DNA of 64,000 nucleotides from Herbaspirillum hiltneri N3 (GTDB lineage Bacteria > Pseudomonadota > Gammaproteobacteria > Burkholderiales > Burkholderiaceae_D). The stretch spans positions 3,782,001 through 3,846,000 of the forward strand of contig NZ_CP011409.1 of the NCBI RefSeq assembly GCF_001267925.1. The letters run 5' to 3'. Under the pieces are notes generated by a model that was not told the DNA's origin, searched no databases, and saw nothing but the letters and a program-made list of their open reading frames with translations. The position numbers and the translations under genes were made by a program. Shown here piece by piece: positions 7,915 through 17,282 of the stretch. Positions within the stretch are counted from its first letter, which is position 1. Each line of letters starts with the position of its first letter.

Positions 7915-10794
7915 TTATTTGGTGACCAAAGGTTCCTGAGACACCTTCTCCCCTTGCAGCAAACGCACTTGTTCCCGATGGAACTCCTGATAATGCTGCT
8001 GCCATTGCGACGGCTGCGAGACCGGCATGACCTGTACCGCCGTCACCTTGTATTCGGGGCAATTGGTGGCCCAGTCCGAGTTGTCGGTGGTGATCACGTT
8101 GGCGCCCGACTCGGGGAAGTGGAACGTGGTGTAGACCACGCCCGGCTGCACCCGGTCGGTTACCGTCGCGCGCAACACCGTCTGTCCGGCGCGCGACTCA
8201 ATGCCGACCCAATCGCCTTCGCGCACGCCGCGGTCTTCGGCGTCGTGCGGATGGATTTCCAGGCGGTCTTCATCGTGCCATTGCGAATTCTCCGTGCGGC
8301 GCGTCTGCGCACCGACGTTGTATTGCGACAGGATGCGGCCGGTGGTCAGGATCAGCGGATAACGCTGCGTCACCTTCTCGTCCGTGGCGAAATATTGCGT
8401 ATTGAGGAACTTGCCCTTGCCGCGGATGAAGCTGCCGATGTGCATGATCGGCGTGCCTTCCGGCGCCGCGTCGTTGCACGGCCACTGGATGCTGCCGAGG
8501 CGCTCCAGCTTGTCGTAGCTGACGCCGTGGAAGCTTGGCGTCAGGGCCGCGATTTCATCCATGATTTCCGACGGATGATTGTACGGCATCGGGTAGCCGA
8601 GCGCTTCGGCCAGCGCCACCGTGACTTCCCAGTCGGACTTGCCGGACTTCGACGGCATCACCTTGCGCACGCGCGAGATGCGGCGCTCGGCGTTGGTGAA
8701 GGTGCCGTCCTTTTCGAGGAAGGACGAACCCGGCAGGAACACATGCGCGTACTTGGCGGTTTCGTTGAGGAACAGGTCCTGCACCACGATGCATTCCATC
8801 TGCTGCAAGGCGGCCGCGACGTGCTGGGTGTTCGGGTCGGATTGGACGATGTCCTCGCCCTCGCAATACAGCCCCTTGAAGCTGCCGTCGAGCGCAGCGT
8901 CGAACATGTTCGGAATGCGCAAACCCGGCTCCGGATTGAGCGTCACGCCCCAGGCCTGTTCGAACTGCGAGCGCACCGTCGAATCCGAGATGTGGCGATA
9001 GCCCGGCAATTCATGCGGGAAGGAACCCATGTCGCAGGAACCCTGCACGTTGTTCTGGCCGCGTAGCGGATTGACGCCGACGCCTTCACGGCCGACGTTG
9101 CCGGTGGCCATCGCCAGGTTGGCGATGCCGATCACCATGGTCGAACCTTGCGCATGTTCGGTCACGCCCAGGCCGTAATAGATCGCGCCGTTGCCGCCGG
9201 TGGCGAACAGGCGCGCCGCGCCGCGCAGTTCTTCCGCCGGCACGCCGCAGACGGCCGACATGGCTTCCGGCGAATTGTCCGGACGCAGCACGAACTCTTT
9301 CCACTGCTCATAGGACTGCACGTCGCAGCGTTCCTTGATGTACTCCTCGCTTTGCAGGCCTTCGGACAGGATCACGTGCGCCAGCGCGGTGATGACGGCC
9401 ACGTTGGTGCCGGGACGCAGCTTGAGGTGGTAATCGGCCTGGATGTGCGCCGACTTGACCATTTCAGTGGTGCGCGGATCGATCACGATCAGCTTCGCGC
9501 CCTGGCGCAGGCGGCGCTTCATCTGCGAGGCGAACACCGGGTGCGCCGACGCCGGATTGGCGCCGATGATCATGATGACGTCGGACTTCATCACCGAGTC
9601 GAAGGTCTGGGTGCCGGCCGACTCGCCCAAGGTTTGCTTGAGGCCGTAGCCGGTCGGCGAATGGCAGACCCGCGCGCAGGTGTCGACGTTATTGTTGCCG
9701 AAGGCGGCGCGCACCAGCTTTTGCACCAGGTAGGTTTCTTCGTTGGTGCAGCGCGAAGACGTGATGCCGCCGATGGAGTCCTTGCCGTGTTTGGTCTGGA
9801 TGCGACGGAACTCGCTGGCGGTGTGGCTCAGCGCCTCTTCCCACGACACCTCGCGCCACGGGTCGGTGATCTTGCTGCGGATCATCGGCTTGGTGATTCG
9901 GTCCTTGTGAGTCGCATAACCCCAGGCAAAGCGGCCCTTGACGCAGGAATGGCCGTGGTTGGCTTTGCCGTCCTTGTACGGCACCATGCGCACCACTTCG
10001 TTGCCCTTCATCTCGGCCTTGAACGCGCAGCCGACGCCGCAATAGGCGCAGGTGGTGACCTTGCTGTGCTCGGCCTGCCCCATCATGATCACGGTCTTCT
10101 CGGTCAGCGTCGCGGTTGGGCAAGCCTGCACGCAGGCGCCGCAGGAGACGCATTCGGATTCCATGAAACTGTCCATCTGGCCGGCCGAGACGCGCGACTC
10201 GAAGCCGCGGCCGTTGATGGTCAGCGCGAAGGTGCCTTGCGTTTCTTCGCAGGCGCGCACGCAGCGGTTGCAGACGATGCACTTGGACGGATCGTAGGTG
10301 AAGTAAGGATTGGATTCGTCCTTCTTCATCTCGATGTGGTTTTCGCCTTCGTAGCCGTAGCGCACCTCGCGCAGGCCGACCGTACCGGCCATGTCCTGCA
10401 GTTCGCAATTGCCGTTGGTCGGGCAGGTCAGGCAATCGAGCGGATGGTCGGAAATATACAATTCCATCACGCCGCGCCGGATATCGGCCAGCTTGGGCGT
10501 CTGCGTCAGCACCTTCATGCCCGGTTCGCACGGCGTGGTGCAGGAAGCCGGATAACCTTTCATCTTGCGGCCGTCGCGGCCTTCGATCTCGACCAGGCAC
10601 AGGCGGCAGGAGCCGAACGGTTCCAAGCTGTCGGTGGCGCACAGCTTGGGTACGTTGATGCCTGCCTCCACTGCGGCCCGCATGACCGAGGTGCCGGCCG
10701 GCACGGTGACGGCGACGCCGTCGATTTCCAGGGTGACTTCCTGTTCGGAGACACGCGCCGGCGTGCCGTAATCTGTTTCGTTGAGCTGGTTCAT
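7915..10794 (-). CDS. fdsA: NAD-dependent formate dehydrogenase catalytic subunit alpha (FdsA)
   Basis: A 959-residue molybdenum/iron-sulfur subunit. In order: [2Fe-2S] ferredoxin domain (cysteines about 52-89), complex-I G-type cluster motif (DHPLDCLTCPTNGNC), two [4Fe-4S] ferredoxin motifs (CIVCNRCVRAC near 172-182, CVSCGACVQAC near 215-225), a further [4Fe-4S] site (CAYCGVGC...CVKGRF, about 249-288) and the bis-MGD domain. The Mo ligand and its partner are Cys377 and His378 in ARVCHSPTGYG. It oxidises formate to CO2 in the cytoplasm, sending electrons to FdsBG and NAD+. Length and domain order match the Cupriavidus/Rhodobacter enzymes. No selenocysteine codon is used. Confidence 0.96.
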   Translation of the reverse strand: MNQLNETDYGTPARVSEQEVTLEIDGVAVTVPAGTSVMRAAVEAGINVPKLCATDSLEPFGSCRLCLVEIEGRDGRKMKGYPASCTTPCEPGMKVLTQTPKLADIRRGVMELYISDHPLDCLTCPTNGNCELQDMAGTVGLREVRYGYEGENHIEMKKDESNPYFTYDPSKCIVCNRCVRACEETQGTFALTINGRGFESRVSAGQMDSFMESECVSCGACVQACPTATLTEKTVIMMGQAEHSKVTTCAYCGVGCAFKAEMKGNEVVRMVPYKDGKANHGHSCVKGRFAWGYATHKDRITKPMIRSKITDPWREVSWEEALSHTASEFRRIQTKHGKDSIGGITSSRCTNEETYLVQKLVRAAFGNNNVDTCARVCHSPTGYGLKQTLGESAGTQTFDSVMKSDVIMIIGANPASAHPVFASQMKRRLRQGAKLIVIDPRTTEMVKSAHIQADYHLKLRPGTNVAVITALAHVILSEGLQSEEYIKERCDVQSYEQWKEFVLRPDNSPEAMSAVCGVPAEELRGAARLFATGGNGAIYYGLGVTEHAQGSTMVIGIANLAMATGNVGREGVGVNPLRGQNNVQGSCDMGSFPHELPGYRHISDSTVRSQFEQAWGVTLNPEPGLRIPNMFDAALDGSFKGLYCEGEDIVQSDPNTQHVAAALQQMECIVVQDLFLNETAKYAHVFLPGSSFLEKDGTFTNAERRISRVRKVMPSKSGKSDWEVTVALAEALGYPMPYNHPSEIMDEIAALTPSFHGVSYDKLERLGSIQWPCNDAAPEGTPIMHIGSFIRGKGKFLNTQYFATDEKVTQRYPLILTTGRILSQYNVGAQTRRTENSQWHDEDRLEIHPHDAEDRGVREGDWVGIESRAGQTVLRATVTDRVQPGVVYTTFHFPESGANVITTDNSDWATNCPEYKVTAVQVMPVSQPSQWQQHYQEFHREQVRLLQGEKVSQEPLVTK

Positions 10795-10833
10795 GGCGAC
10801 AACTCCTTGCTGAATACGTGGAACAGGTTCGGC

Positions 10834-12396
10834 TCAGGCGGCTTTTTCAGCCGGCGAACCAAAGTCTTCTGGAAAATGATTCAACGCCGACAGCACCGGA
10901 TACGGCGTCAGGCCGCCCATGGCGCATAGCGAACCGTTGAGCATGGTGTCGCACAGGTCGCGCAGCAGGTGGATCTGCTGCGGCCTGTTGTCGTTTGAAA
11001 TGATCTTGTCGATCACCTCGACCCCGCGCGTCGAACCGATGCGGCATGGCGTGCATTTGCCGCAGGACTCGATGGCGCAAAACTCCATCGCATAGCGCGC
11101 CTGCTGCGCCATGTCGACGCCGTCATCGAACACCACCATGCCGCCGTGGCCGACCATCGCGCCGATGGCGGCGAAGGCCTCATAGTCCAGCGGCGTGTCG
11201 AGTTGCTGTTGCGGCATATAGGCGCCTAGCGGGCCGCCCACCTGCACCGCGCGGATCGGCCTGCCGCTCAGCGTGCCGCCGCCGAAGTCTTCCAGCAGCT
11301 GACGCAGGGTCAGGCCGAAGGCTTTCTCGACCAGGCCGCCGTATCTGACGTTGCCGGCCAGCTGGAACGGCAAGGTGCCGTGCGAACGGCCGACGCCGTA
11401 ATTCCTGTAAAACGCCGCGCCGCGCGCCAGCACGATCGGCACCGTCGCCAGCGAAATCACGTTGTTGATCACCGTCGGCTTGCCGAACAACCCCTCCAGC
11501 GCGGGCAGCGGCGGCTTGGCGCGCACCACGCCGCGCTTGCCTTCGAGGCTTTCGAGCAGCGCGGTTTCCTCGCCGCAGATGTAGGCGCCGGCGCCCATCC
11601 GCACTTCCAGGCCGAACGCCTTGCCGGAGCCGAGCACATTGTCGCCCAGGTAGCCGCCTTGAGCGGCCGCGGCGATTGCCTCGTTGAGCGCGGCGATGGC
11701 GTGCGGATATTCGGAACGCACGTAGATGTAGCCTTGCGTCGCGCCGACTGCCAGGCCCGCAATCGTCATGCCCTCGATCAGTACGAAGGGATCGCCTTCC
11801 ATCACCATGCGATCCGAGAAGGTGCCGGAATCGCCTTCGTCGGCATTGCAGACGATGTACTTCTGCACGGCCTGTGCGCCGGCTACCGTCTTCCACTTGA
11901 TGCCGGTCGGGAACGCAGCGCCGCCGCGTCCGCGCAGGCCGGAATCCAGTACTTCCTGCACGATGGCTTCGCTGCCCATCGCCACTGCACGCTTGAGTCC
12001 GACATAACCTTCATGCGCCAGATAGTCTTCCAGCGACACCGGATCGGTGATGCCGACACGGGCAAAGGTCAGGCGCTCCTGTTTTTTCAGATAGGGAATT
12101 TCTTCCGTCAGGCCTTGCGCCAGCGGATGTTCGAATGCCTCTGCCTCGTCCGCCAGGAAACCGGCGTCGAACAAGCCTGCCACGTCGGCCGGATCGACAG
12201 GGCCGTAGGCTACCCGGCCTTGTTCGGTGGCAACCTCGACCAGCGGCTCCAGCCAGAACATCCCGCGCGAGCCGTTGCGCACGATATTGACCTCGATGCC
12301 GCGCTTTTCGGCTTCGCCAAGCACCGCCGCCGCCACATCGTCAGCTCCCAAGGCAATCGCCGCGGCGTCGCGCGGCACATAAACGGTGACGCTCAT
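10834..12396 (-). CDS. fdsB: Formate dehydrogenase subunit beta, FMN/NADH module (FdsB)
   Basis: ATG 12396 is chosen because it overlaps the fdsG stop in an ATGA arrangement and starts the conserved product (MSVTVYVPRD). The 520-residue NuoF-like protein has an N-terminal thioredoxin-like segment (about 1-110), the FMN/NAD-binding core (RGRGGAAFPTG, then NADEGDSGTF and GAGAYICGEETALLESLEG), and a C-terminal [4Fe-4S] motif ESCGKCTPCRIG with a distal Cys. It takes electrons from FdsA and reduces NAD+. It lies 39 bp ahead of fdsA. Confidence 0.95.
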   Translation of the reverse strand: MSVTVYVPRDAAAIALGADDVAAAVLGEAEKRGIEVNIVRNGSRGMFWLEPLVEVATEQGRVAYGPVDPADVAGLFDAGFLADEAEAFEHPLAQGLTEEIPYLKKQERLTFARVGITDPVSLEDYLAHEGYVGLKRAVAMGSEAIVQEVLDSGLRGRGGAAFPTGIKWKTVAGAQAVQKYIVCNADEGDSGTFSDRMVMEGDPFVLIEGMTIAGLAVGATQGYIYVRSEYPHAIAALNEAIAAAAQGGYLGDNVLGSGKAFGLEVRMGAGAYICGEETALLESLEGKRGVVRAKPPLPALEGLFGKPTVINNVISLATVPIVLARGAAFYRNYGVGRSHGTLPFQLAGNVRYGGLVEKAFGLTLRQLLEDFGGGTLSGRPIRAVQVGGPLGAYMPQQQLDTPLDYEAFAAIGAMVGHGGMVVFDDGVDMAQQARYAMEFCAIESCGKCTPCRIGSTRGVEVIDKIISNDNRPQQIHLLRDLCDTMLNGSLCAMGGLTPYPVLSALNHFPEDFGSPAEKAA

Positions 12397-12872
12397 GCCG
12401 CACCTCGCTTGGCTTGCAGCAGCCGGTCGAGCTTGTCGGCGCTGACGCGCGCATGCAGCTCGCCGTCGACCACCACGTTCGGACCGCAGGCGCACAGGCC
12501 CAGGCAATACACGGGTTCGAGCGTGAACTGCCCGTCGGCCGTGGTTTCATGGAAAGCGCAGGCCAGCGCTTTCTCTGCATGCCTGGCCAGCGCTTCGGAA
12601 CCGACCGACTGGCAGGCTTCCGCGCGGCACACCTGCACCACGTGCTTGCCGGCCGGTTGCTGGCGGAAATGGTGGTAGAAGGAAATTACCCCGTGCACTT
12701 CGGCGCGCGATACGTTAAGCGCGTCGGCGATCATCGGCACCGCATCGGCCGGCACGAAACCGACCGCGTCCTGAATGCCGTGCAGGATCGGCAGCATGGC
12801 GCCGGGCATGTGCCGACGCGCGGCGATGACGTCCCTGACCGCGCCGACGTCGAAAGGCTGTTGTCTGTTCAT
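12393..12872 (-). CDS. fdsG: Formate dehydrogenase subunit gamma, [2Fe-2S] protein (FdsG)
   Basis: A 159-residue NuoE-like protein with a thioredoxin-fold [2Fe-2S] site. The four ligands lie in CRAEACQSVG and CLGLCACGPN, and GVISFYHHFRQQPAG is a typical family segment. With FdsB it forms the diaphorase part of the soluble formate dehydrogenase. It is the promoter-proximal gene of the fdsGBACD operon. The upstream gap to the small membrane protein gene is only 82 bp, so the operon may also be read from further upstream. Confidence 0.93.
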   Translation of the reverse strand: MNRQQPFDVGAVRDVIAARRHMPGAMLPILHGIQDAVGFVPADAVPMIADALNVSRAEVHGVISFYHHFRQQPAGKHVVQVCRAEACQSVGSEALARHAEKALACAFHETTADGQFTLEPVYCLGLCACGPNVVVDGELHARVSADKLDRLLQAKRGAA

Positions 12873-12954
12873 TGTTTCGTCTCCTGCTGAACTGCTGAAC
12901 CGCTGTCTGTCCCGGTATGTATTTTTATCTTGCCGGGCGGTGGAAAAAACATGC

Positions 12955-13227
12955 CTAATCTCGCCGTCCGGTCCTCACGTGAACAAGACGGCGGCGCTGC
13001 GATGCCGTCTTGTGCGCGGCGCATAGCGAGCCGGCGGCGATGCCTATGACGATCCCTGCCTGCGCGAACGGCGCCGCAAAGTTCGGAAATCGGGAAAAGA
13101 AAAAGGAGTGGAACGCGACTGCAAGGACTGCAGCGACGCCAATGAAGCATGCGATCAAGAACCCGGGCGCTGCGCTAAAGCGCATGGCGGCACGCGATCC
13201 GATCGACGAATGATCAAGCGATTTCAT
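12955..13227 (-). CDS. Small membrane protein, unknown function
   Basis: A 90-residue product starting at ATG 13227, which has a good ribosome site (GGGAGA 5-10 nt upstream). An in-frame upstream ATG at 13248 lacks one. Two hydrophobic stretches (about residues 20-45, with FLIACFIGVAAVLAVAF, and 52-72, with AGIVIGIAAGSLCAA) suggest two transmembrane helices. The tail is very basic (SQRRRLVHVRTGRRD). I do not recognise the family. It sits between the OFA transporter and fdsG on the same strand, so it may belong to the formate/oxalate unit, but no role can be assigned. Confidence 0.55.
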   Translation of the reverse strand: MKSLDHSSIGSRAAMRFSAAPGFLIACFIGVAAVLAVAFHSFFFSRFPNFAAPFAQAGIVIGIAAGSLCAAHKTASQRRRLVHVRTGRRD

Positions 13228-13295
13228 GTTCTCCCTGCCTGTGGACAATGCATCGGGTTGGTACAGAACACTACGTGGGTATGACCGGTGAAACG

Positions 13296-13326
13296 GCTGC
13301 CGCGGAGTTGTGACCCTCGCGGCGGC
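13296..13326 (-). terminator. Hairpin downstream of the OFA transporter region
   Basis: Nine-bp stem with one G-U type pair (GCTGCCGCG 13296-13304 with CGCGGCGGC 13318-13326) and a 13-nt loop, in the 146-bp gap between the transporter and the small membrane protein gene. It lacks a T tract, so termination is doubtful. Confidence 0.3.
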
Positions 13327-13373
13327 CTTGTTGCCTGATATTGCCTGTTACGTCTCGACTACATCGCGTTCAA

Positions 13374-15017
13374 TTACTTGAACAGCACTGCGGTCTTTTG
13401 CAGCGTCAGCGAAATGCCCCAGATCAGCGGGATGCCGACTGCCAGCCATGCCGCGCCGATCAGCGCAGGATTGCCGCCGCGGCCGACCAGCGCCATGTCG
13501 TCCGACGACATGGTGGCGGTGTTGTCCGAGGACGACTTTTCGTGCGCCAGTTGCTTTTCACGGACCAGTTCTTCCGGCGTCATGAAGTGCTTGGCGGCGA
13601 CCGGGCGCACCAGCAGGTTGCAGATCAGGCCCAGCACCAGCATGCCGGCCAGGATGTACATCGTGGTGTTGTAGACCTGGTCGCGCGGCATGCCGAGCGA
13701 AAGCTGGTATTCACGCATGTAGTTCACCACCACCGGGCCGAGGATGCCGGCGGTCGCCCAGGCGGTCAGCAAGCGACCGTGGATCGCGCCGACCATCTGT
13801 GTACCGAACAAATCGGCCAGATAGGCCGGGACGGTCGAAAAGCCACCGCCGTACATCGACAGGATGATGCAGACCGCGCCGACGAACAAGGCAATGCTGC
13901 CCGACTTGGCCGACCATGGCAGGCTCACGTACAGGATGAAGCCCAGCACGAAGAAGATCACGTAAGTCATCTTGCGGCCGAAGAAGTCGGAGCACGACGC
14001 CCACACGAAGCGACCGCCGATGTTGAACAAGCTGATCAGACCGGTGAAGCCGGCTGCGATCGCGGCGATTGCCGCTTTTTGCTCAATCGACAAATCGCTG
14101 AAGCCGACGTTGACGCCCAGCAGATGGCCGCCGAACACTTCCTGCAGCATCGGCGACGAGATGCCGATCACGCCGATACCGGCCGACACGTTCAGGCACA
14201 GCACCAGCCACACCAGCCAGAACTGGGGAATGCCCCAGACTTTGCTCACGTGCACGTGGTTTTGCGTGATCATGGTGCTGTTGGCGGTGACCGGCGGCGT
14301 CCAGCCGGCCGGCTTCCAGCCGCTCGGCGGAACGCGGTAGCCCAGTGCGCCGGCCATCATGAAGATGAAATAGATGACTGCCATGGCGACGAAGGTTTCC
14401 CATACGCCAACCGAGGTCGGGGTAGCGAAGTGCTTCATCAGCTTGTCGGCCAGCGGGCTGCCGACCAGCGCGCCGCCGCCGAAGCCCATGATCGCCATGC
14501 CGGTCGCCATGCCGCGACGGTCCGGGAACCATTTGATCAGGGTCGACACCGGCGAAATGTAGCCGAGGCCGAGACCGACGCCGCCGATCACCCCGGAACC
14601 GAGCCACATAAGCCAGATCTGGTGGGTATAGACGCCGAAGGCGGAAATCAGCAAGCCGCCGCACCAGCACAGCGCGGAGACGACGCCGGCCTTGCGCGGA
14701 CCTGCGCGCTCAAGCCAGCCGCCCCAGATCGCGGCGGAAATGCCGAGCAGGACGAAGAACATCGTATACATCCAGCCCAGCATGGAAATCTTCCAGTCAC
14801 AGGTGGTGGAGAATACTTGCGCGAAAAAACCGGTATCCGGTGCACATGCGATCGACTCTTTGATGCCGAGCGCCTTGGACAGGGGTAGCCAGAATACGGA
14901 GAAACCGTATGCCATGCCGATGCACAGGTGAATTGCCAGTGCAGCAGGCGGTACCAGCCAGCGGTTGAAACCGGGCTTGGCGATGGTGTGTTCCTTTTCC
15001 AGGAAATCGAAGGCCAT
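13374..15017 (-). CDS. OFA-family MFS transporter (oxalate/formate antiporter type)
   Basis: ATG 15017 has a strong ribosome site (AGGAGGGAATA); a start 11 codons upstream does not. The 547-residue product is a 12-helix major facilitator of the OFA family, which includes OxlT and many monocarboxylate carriers. Seen are an N-terminal PPAALAIHLCIGMAYGFSVF helix, the loop KWFPDRRGMATGMAIMGFG, and GGRFVWASCSDFFGRKMTY. A loop of about 45 residues between helices 1 and 2 and a C-terminal soluble tail of about 90 residues make it longer than OxlT. Next to fdsGBACD it probably moves formate or oxalate; no oxalyl-CoA decarboxylase or formyl-CoA transferase is in the window. Confidence 0.82.
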   Translation of the reverse strand: MAFDFLEKEHTIAKPGFNRWLVPPAALAIHLCIGMAYGFSVFWLPLSKALGIKESIACAPDTGFFAQVFSTTCDWKISMLGWMYTMFFVLLGISAAIWGGWLERAGPRKAGVVSALCWCGGLLISAFGVYTHQIWLMWLGSGVIGGVGLGLGYISPVSTLIKWFPDRRGMATGMAIMGFGGGALVGSPLADKLMKHFATPTSVGVWETFVAMAVIYFIFMMAGALGYRVPPSGWKPAGWTPPVTANSTMITQNHVHVSKVWGIPQFWLVWLVLCLNVSAGIGVIGISSPMLQEVFGGHLLGVNVGFSDLSIEQKAAIAAIAAGFTGLISLFNIGGRFVWASCSDFFGRKMTYVIFFVLGFILYVSLPWSAKSGSIALFVGAVCIILSMYGGGFSTVPAYLADLFGTQMVGAIHGRLLTAWATAGILGPVVVNYMREYQLSLGMPRDQVYNTTMYILAGMLVLGLICNLLVRPVAAKHFMTPEELVREKQLAHEKSSSDNTATMSSDDMALVGRGGNPALIGAAWLAVGIPLIWGISLTLQKTAVLFK

Positions 15018-15178
15018 TATTCCCTCCTCTTTGATGTTGTGGGGCGGCAATTATATGCAAGTCGAAGAATTTCAGCTATTTATGCAAATATATGCCTATA
15101 GTTTTTATAAACTACGCTTACTGCCGCGAAGGTATCATTGAAATTCTACCGACTCAATATGCTATTTTTTTCATATAA
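15018..15178. promoter_or_regulatory. Divergent control region, OFA transporter / ModE-like regulator
   Basis: The 161-bp AT-rich gap contains repeated half-sites of the form ATATGC/GCATAT-like (TTATATGCAAG, TGCAAATATATGCC, CAATATGC). These look like a cluster of operator half-sites for the adjacent regulator, whose gene starts immediately after. No -35/-10 pair is assigned with confidence. Confidence 0.4.
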
Positions 15179-16246
15179 ATGTACAAGGTCAACATCAAGC
15201 CCCACTGGGAAATCGCCCACGGTGACGACTCCCCGCTCGACACCACGGAACTGCTTGCACTATTGACGGCGGTCCAGCAAACCGGCTCGATCGCCAAGGC
15301 GGCGCAACAGTTACGCCACTCTTACCGGCACGCCTGGGGATTGCTACGCACGTCGGAACAAGTGTTCGGCCACAGCCTGATTGCGAGCGGCCGCGGACGC
15401 GGCACCACCTTGACGCCCTTCGCCAGCAAATTGCTGTGGGCCGAGCGCATGGTCAGTGCGCGCTTGTCGCCGACGCTCGACAGCCTGGCCTCGGAACTGG
15501 AAGTCGAATTGGGAAAAACCGTCGAGGGCAAATCCAAGACGGTACGCCTGAACGCCAGCCACGGTTTCGCGGTGGCCGCCCTGCTCAACCAGTTCAACCA
15601 GGCCAAGCTGCCGGTGGAAGTGCGCTACCGCCACAGCACCGACGCCGTCGCTGCCTTGTCGCGCCAGGAATGCGACCTGGCGGGCTTCCATGTGCCGTTG
15701 GGAGAATTTGAAAAACCGGCCATCGCCACCTACGCCAAATGGCTCAACAAGCGCAGCGATTGCCTGATCCACCTGGCGGTGCGCAGCCAGGGCCTGTTCG
15801 TCGCCACCGGCAATCCCAAGAACATCCATGGCCTGGCCGACCTGACCCGCAGCGACTTGCGCTTCGTCAACCGCGAAGCCGGCTCCGGCACGCGCATGCT
15901 GCTGGAACTGATGCTGGCCGGGCAAGGAATCTCGCACAAGAAAATCAACGGATTCGAGAATACCGAATTCACCCATTCGGCGGTCGCCGCCTTCATCGCC
16001 AGCGGCATGGCCGACGTCGGCTTCGGCGTGCAGACGGCGTCGCATCGCTTCGGGCTGGACTTTATCCCGCTGGTGCGCGAACGCTATTTCTTTGCGCTGC
16101 CGACGGCGTCATTGAATGACCCGCTGGTGCGCGCGGTGGTCGATATCCTGCAATCGCCGACATTTCGCGCCGTGGTCGACGATTTGGCCGGCTACGAGAG
16201 CGCCGATACCGGCAAGATACAGAGCGTGCAGGAAGCTTTTTCCTGA
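15179..16246 (+). CDS. ModE-like helix-turn-helix regulator with periplasmic-binding-protein-type sensor domain
   Basis: A 355-residue cytoplasmic regulator. Residues about 15-95 form a LysR/ModE-type winged helix (LLTAVQQTGSIAKAAQQLRH, then SGRGRGTTLTPFA). Residues about 115-335 form a substrate-binding-protein-like domain (NASHGFAVAALLNQF...VNREAGSGTRMLLELML...) as in MoeA/PBP-type one-component regulators. No signal peptide is present, so the binding domain senses a cytoplasmic anion, plausibly formate, oxalate, molybdate or tungstate. It is divergent from the OFA transporter and next to a molybdoenzyme operon, so it is the likely regulator of both. The start codon has only a weak ribosome site. 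Confidence 0.8.
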   Translation: MYKVNIKPHWEIAHGDDSPLDTTELLALLTAVQQTGSIAKAAQQLRHSYRHAWGLLRTSEQVFGHSLIASGRGRGTTLTPFASKLLWAERMVSARLSPTLDSLASELEVELGKTVEGKSKTVRLNASHGFAVAALLNQFNQAKLPVEVRYRHSTDAVAALSRQECDLAGFHVPLGEFEKPAIATYAKWLNKRSDCLIHLAVRSQGLFVATGNPKNIHGLADLTRSDLRFVNREAGSGTRMLLELMLAGQGISHKKINGFENTEFTHSAVAAFIASGMADVGFGVQTASHRFGLDFIPLVRERYFFALPTASLNDPLVRAVVDILQSPTFRAVVDDLAGYESADTGKIQSVQEAFS

Positions 16247-16261
16247 ACTTCGCGGATATGC

Positions 16262-17185
16262 TCAGCGCGCACGCACGGCGTGCACATTCAGATTTTTTTG
16301 CAGGAAGCGCACGCATTCCCTGACCTTGGCGGAATTCTTCAGCTGCAGCGGATACACCGCGCACAGATCGGCTTCCTGGAAATAGCCCGGCAACACGCGC
16401 ACCAGGCTGCCTTCCTTGAGGCTGGCGGCGACGTCCCAGATCGAGCGCAGGATCACGCCGTGGCCGTCGATCGCCCATTGATGGATGATCTCGCCGTGGT
16501 TCGAAGCCAGCCCGCCGGCTACCTTGACCGTCTCGGCGCCCTTCGGCCCCATCATGCGCCAGATACCGAATGACTGATTGCGCTCGCGAATCACCAGGCA
16601 TTGATGCCGGGTCAGGTCCGACAAGGTCTGCGGTGCGCCGTGGCGGCTGAGGTAATCAGGACTGGCGCACAGCACGCGCTGGCTGGCAATGATGCGCTTG
16701 GAGAACAGATGCGGCTCATGCACCGGCCCGACGCGAATGTCGAGGTCGAAGCCTTCATTGATCATGTCCACCTGGCGATCGAACAATTCAAGCTGGATGC
16801 GCAAGGCCGGATGCAGGCGTGCGAACGCCGACAGCAGCGGCGATACGTATTTGCGGCCCAGCCCGAAGCTGGTGCTGATTTTCAGCAGCCCGCGCGGCAC
16901 CTGCTTGGCGCTGCTCACTGTTTCCATCATCTGGTCGACGTCGTCGAGGATACGGCGCGCCCATTCGTGCACGTTGCTGCCCTCTTCGGTCATCACCACA
17001 CTGCGCGTGGTGCGATGGAACAGCCGTACGCCCAGCGCCGCCTCGAGCAGCGCAATGCGCTTGCTGACGTATGCCGGCGACGATCCCATCTCCTTGGCCG
17101 ATTCGGCAAAACTGTTCTTGCGCGCCACCACGCAGAACAAACGCAAATCCTCCAGCAAGGGAGGTGCAACGTTTTGATTGTTCAC
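16262..17185 (-). CDS. LysR-family regulator (TtuA/DmlR-like)
   Basis: A 307-residue LysR regulator with an N-terminal helix-turn-helix (NSFAESAKEMGSSPAYVSKR, about residues 24-43) and a ligand-binding domain marked by KISTSFGLGRKYVSPLLSAF and GFDLDIRVG. It is divergent from tartrate dehydrogenase across 97 bp, as in ttu and dml loci, so it probably activates that gene in response to tartrate or D-malate. It is visibly related to the LysR protein at 2163-3074 in both domains, suggesting duplication within a hydroxyacid-control family. Confidence 0.88.
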   Translation of the reverse strand: MNNQNVAPPLLEDLRLFCVVARKNSFAESAKEMGSSPAYVSKRIALLEAALGVRLFHRTTRSVVMTEEGSNVHEWARRILDDVDQMMETVSSAKQVPRGLLKISTSFGLGRKYVSPLLSAFARLHPALRIQLELFDRQVDMINEGFDLDIRVGPVHEPHLFSKRIIASQRVLCASPDYLSRHGAPQTLSDLTRHQCLVIRERNQSFGIWRMMGPKGAETVKVAGGLASNHGEIIHQWAIDGHGVILRSIWDVAASLKEGSLVRVLPGYFQEADLCAVYPLQLKNSAKVRECVRFLQKNLNVHAVRAR

Positions 17186-17282
17186 GATTCGTGTTTTATG
17201 AAGTAACCGATCCGTGAATTATAGCGAGGCCGGAGGCCGTTATGATTTCCGTCTGATTTTTCAAAGCAAAGGAGCGAATACC

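Noticed and set aside
9148..10929. Long open frame opposite fdsA and neighbouring genes
   Set aside because: GC-rich codon shadow: low-complexity His/Arg/Ala translation without family motifs, fully opposite fdsA, which has all cofactor motifs.
13341..14888. Long frame opposite the OFA transporter gene
   Set aside because: Antisense shadow rich in His/Asp/Arg/Gln; the minus-strand frame shows 12 hydrophobic helices and a strong ribosome site.
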